Shown: piece after piece, positions 5,728-7,314 of the stretch
Layout: each line of letters opens with the position of its first letter
How positions within the stretch are numbered: position 1 is the first letter of the stretch
NCBI GenBank assembly: GCA_031279915.1
Contig: JAITHO010000137.1
Span: 1-7,314 of the forward strand
DNA length: 7,314 nt
Source of the DNA: Tannerellaceae bacterium
Lineage (GTDB): Bacteria; Bacteroidota; Bacteroidia; Bacteroidales; Tannerellaceae
Reading direction: 5' to 3'
The notes under the pieces: generated by a model
Told to the model about the DNA's origin: nothing
What the model saw: the letters and a program-made list of their open reading frames with translations, nothing else
The model's database searches: none
Made by a program: the position numbers and the translations under genes

Positions 5728-6783
5728 ATGACTGAGATAACTGCACTGCTTCGGCCAAACGTCTTACGCATGAAACCTTACTCCTCGGCAAGGGATGAGT
5801 TCAGCGGAATGGCTCTGGTTTATCTCGACGCTAATGAGAATCCGTATCCGATGGAGTTCAGCAGATACCCCGACCCCTCGCATACGGCTCTGCGCGACAA
5901 GATCGCTCTGATGAAGGGCCTGCATCCCTCGCAGATATTCACCGGAAACGGAAGCGACGAAGCTATCGACATCCTCATCCGACTTTTTTGCGAACCGGGA
6001 TGCGACAACCTCCTCACCATCGCGCCTTCGTATGGCATGTATGCCGTAGCCGCCGATGTGAACAACGTAGAATGTCGACGGGTTATGCTGAGGCCAAGCG
6101 ATTTCGATTTCACGGCCGACAGCCTCCTCATGGCTGCCGACGGCCGATCCAAGCTCATCTTCCTTTGCTCGCCTAACAATCCTACGGGGAATATGCTATG
6201 CCGTACTGAGATTGTCTCTCTGCTCGACCGATTCGAGGGAATAACGGTTGTTGACGAAGCGTATCTCGACTTTGCGGCTGCGCCCTCCTGCGCTGAGCTT
6301 ATCGACAAATATCCGAGGCTCGTTGTTCTGCAAACCCTCTCCAAAGCTTGGGGAGCTGCCGGCATACGGCTTGGAATGGCTTTCGCTAATCCGGTCGCCA
6401 TAGCTGCAATGCAGAAGATTAAGTACTCCTATAACCTGAACAGTTCTACGCTTGAGATTGCTCTGGAGCGGCTCGATAGGGAGGAGGATATGCGGCGGCA
6501 GGTGGAGGAAATCTGCGCCGAGCGAGCGCGGCTTGCCGAGGGTTTGGAGCAATTGCCGACGGTTGTGAAGGTGTATCCCTCGGATGCAAACTTCCTGCTC
6601 GTGAAGGTGCGCGACGCTAATGCGACTTATGAGGCGCTGCTGCGGGAGGGAATCGTGGTGCGAAACCGTCATGGCCTTGACTTGTGCGATAACTGCTTGC
6701 GCATCACCGTGGGCGTTCCGAGGGAGAATGATCTGCTTATTGATGCCATGCGAAAGGGAACTTCTAATACAATTAGCGTTTAG
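5728..6783 (+). CDS. hisC: Histidinol-phosphate aminotransferase
   Basis: HisC is a PLP-dependent class I/II aminotransferase converting imidazole-acetol phosphate plus glutamate to histidinol phosphate plus 2-oxoglutarate. At 351 residues it is full length (E. coli 356). Motifs in order: LDANENPYP (33-41), GNGSDEAIDIL (73-83), CSPNNPTG (147-154), VVDEAY (174-179, D176 contacting the PLP ring nitrogen), SKAWGAAGIRLG (205-216) with the Schiff-base lysine K206 and phosphate-binding R214, and CLRITVG (323-329) with substrate-carboxylate R325. It is the last gene of the visible his cluster: two terminator-like hairpins follow. The product of HisC needs the HisB phosphatase before HisD can act, and no hisB is in the window. 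The 3' half is visibly richer in G on this strand (GAG, CGG, CTG and AGG codons) than hisG, hisD or dnaX. Confidence 0.98.
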   Translation: MTEITALLRPNVLRMKPYSSARDEFSGMALVYLDANENPYPMEFSRYPDPSHTALRDKIALMKGLHPSQIFTGNGSDEAIDILIRLFCEPGCDNLLTIAPSYGMYAVAADVNNVECRRVMLRPSDFDFTADSLLMAADGRSKLIFLCSPNNPTGNMLCRTEIVSLLDRFEGITVVDEAYLDFAAAPSCAELIDKYPRLVVLQTLSKAWGAAGIRLGMAFANPVAIAAMQKIKYSYNLNSSTLEIALERLDREEDMRRQVEEICAERARLAEGLEQLPTVVKVYPSDANFLLVKVRDANATYEALLREGIVVRNRHGLDLCDNCLRITVGVPRENDLLIDAMRKGTSNTISV

Positions 6784-6822
6784 AGGCTCCACGAAAAGGA
6801 AACGGGCTCGTGAGAGTCTGCA

Positions 6823-6849
6823 AAAGCTCTGTAAGGGGCTTTGATTTTT
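6823..6849 (+). terminator. Possible first terminator after hisC
   Basis: AAAGCTC (6823-6829) pairs with GGGCTTT (6836-6842), a 7-bp stem with one G-T pair around a 6-base loop. GA and then five T (6845-6849) follow. The stem is short and AT-rich at its base, so it is weaker than the hairpin 24 bases downstream. It may act as the first of a pair ending the his transcript. Confidence 0.45.
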
Positions 6850-6865
6850 ATATGACATATACAAA

Positions 6866-6901
6866 GAGAGGCGCTCATTTACGGGCGCCTCTCCATTTTT
6901 T
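6866..6901 (+). terminator. Strong intrinsic terminator of the his cluster, perhaps bidirectional
   Basis: A perfect 9-bp stem pairs GAGAGGCGC (6866-6874) with GCGCCTCTC (6885-6893) around a 10-base loop. CA and six T (6896-6901) follow on the plus strand. On the minus strand the same stem is followed by TTTGTAT, so it may also stop the convergent acyl-CoA synthetase gene, whose stop codon lies about 35 bases away from the stem. This is the clearest transcription end in the window. Confidence 0.88.
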
Positions 6902-6927
6902 ATACGTACAGGACTTCGCCTGAAAAT

Positions 6928-7314
6928 TTACTCCAGAGCTTTCAGGTTCATCTCGTTCAGCGGATCCTTGCCTTCGGGAGTAAAGAGGTGGCGGAGGCGA
7001 TCGGCAGCGGCTTGCTCCACTTTGCCGCGAACGACCTTCATGGTGCTGTTCACCATCCCGTTTTGCTCCGTCCAGGCTTCGGGCATGATGGCGAAGGCGG
7101 ATGGCAGCCAGCGATCGGGAAACAGCCCGCCCAGATCGCCCTTCGCACGAAAGCGATCGATTTGCCGGCTGATGATGTTCATAGCTTCGCGACGACCTTC
7201 CTCCGTATCGAGCGACAGAGACCGACGCGACAGGCTGCGCGATAGATCTTCCCTGTTCGGAACCAGCAACGCTACCGTATAAGGCGACTGATTATTATAC
7301 AGCAGAAGTTGACT
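6928..7314 (-). CDS. AMP-forming acyl-CoA synthetase (long-chain fatty acid CoA ligase-like), C-terminal fragment
   Basis: The minus-strand frame is open from the window edge (7314) to the TAA at 6930-6928, giving 128 residues that are the end of a longer protein. It opens SQLLLYNNQSPYTVALLVPN and contains MPEAWTEQNGMVNSTMKVV followed by RGKV. This corresponds to the C-terminal subdomain of AMP-binding (ANL superfamily) ligases of the long-chain type (compare ENGLLTPTLKLKR); the lysine in STMKVV (codon 7038-7036) is the likely catalytic C-terminal lysine. Such enzymes activate a carboxylic acid with ATP and load it onto CoA. Bacteroides homologs share the ending LFTPEGKDPLNEMNL, as I recall. 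The substrate cannot be judged because the core domain is outside the window. The gene converges on hisC and probably shares the terminator at 6866-6901. An internal TTG (7269) could be miscalled as a start, but the upstream in-frame residues fit the family, so the true start lies off the window. Confidence 0.85.
   Translation of the reverse strand, partial: SQLLLYNNQSPYTVALLVPNREDLSRSLSRRSLSLDTEEGRREAMNIISRQIDRFRAKGDLGGLFPDRWLPSAFAIMPEAWTEQNGMVNSTMKVVRGKVEQAAADRLRHLFTPEGKDPLNEMNLKALE

Noticed and set aside
6620..6844. Forward 74-codon frame overlapping the hisC end and crossing the first hairpin
   Set aside because: It is a shadow of hisC in another frame, with no family resemblance.
6968..7282. 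Forward frames opposite the acyl-CoA synthetase fragment
   Set aside because: The reverse strand has clear protein-family similarity over the same bases; the forward peptides have none.

Overview
The window looks like a chromosomal segment of a Bacteroidales bacterium (phylum Bacteroidota). The evidence is the Bacteroidota-type -7 promoter box (TAnnTTTG, seen as TATCTTTG before two genes), near absence of Shine-Dalgarno sequences, a DnaX and a long-form HisG of the kind found in Bacteroides relatives, a DUF6261-type protein (a family I know only from Bacteroidota), and a Bacteroidota-style acyl-CoA synthetase tail. The genus cannot be fixed from the sequence alone.

Layout. At the left edge, on the minus strand, lie the first 39 codons of ettA (ABC-F translation factor), with a good promoter. 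Then comes a 526-base stretch without a convincing gene, mostly filled by a tandem array of about 40-bp units: nine clear copies, plus one decayed copy at the left end. The array lies between the ettA promoter and a divergent promoter for a 314-aa DUF6261 protein with a proline-rich repeated tail. Downstream of that gene, a diverged inverted copy of the last array unit forms a long imperfect hairpin, so the gene is bracketed by inverted copies of the same element. A short intergenic region then carries the dnaX promoter.

The rest is housekeeping. dnaX (clamp-loader tau/gamma) is followed after 46 bp by hisG, hisD and hisC, tightly packed on the same strand (4-bp overlap, then a 3-bp gap). These give step 1, the last two oxidations and the transamination step of histidine synthesis. 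hisB, often next in Bacteroides, is not here: two successive hairpins with T-tracts follow hisC, and then a convergent gene encodes the C-terminal end of an AMP-forming acyl-CoA synthetase running off the right edge.

The part least explained by known biology is the array plus DUF6261 gene plus inverted downstream copy (about 194-1690). It may be a repeat-associated gene cassette or a regulatory repeat between divergent promoters. Both readings are inference; the repeats themselves are directly visible.
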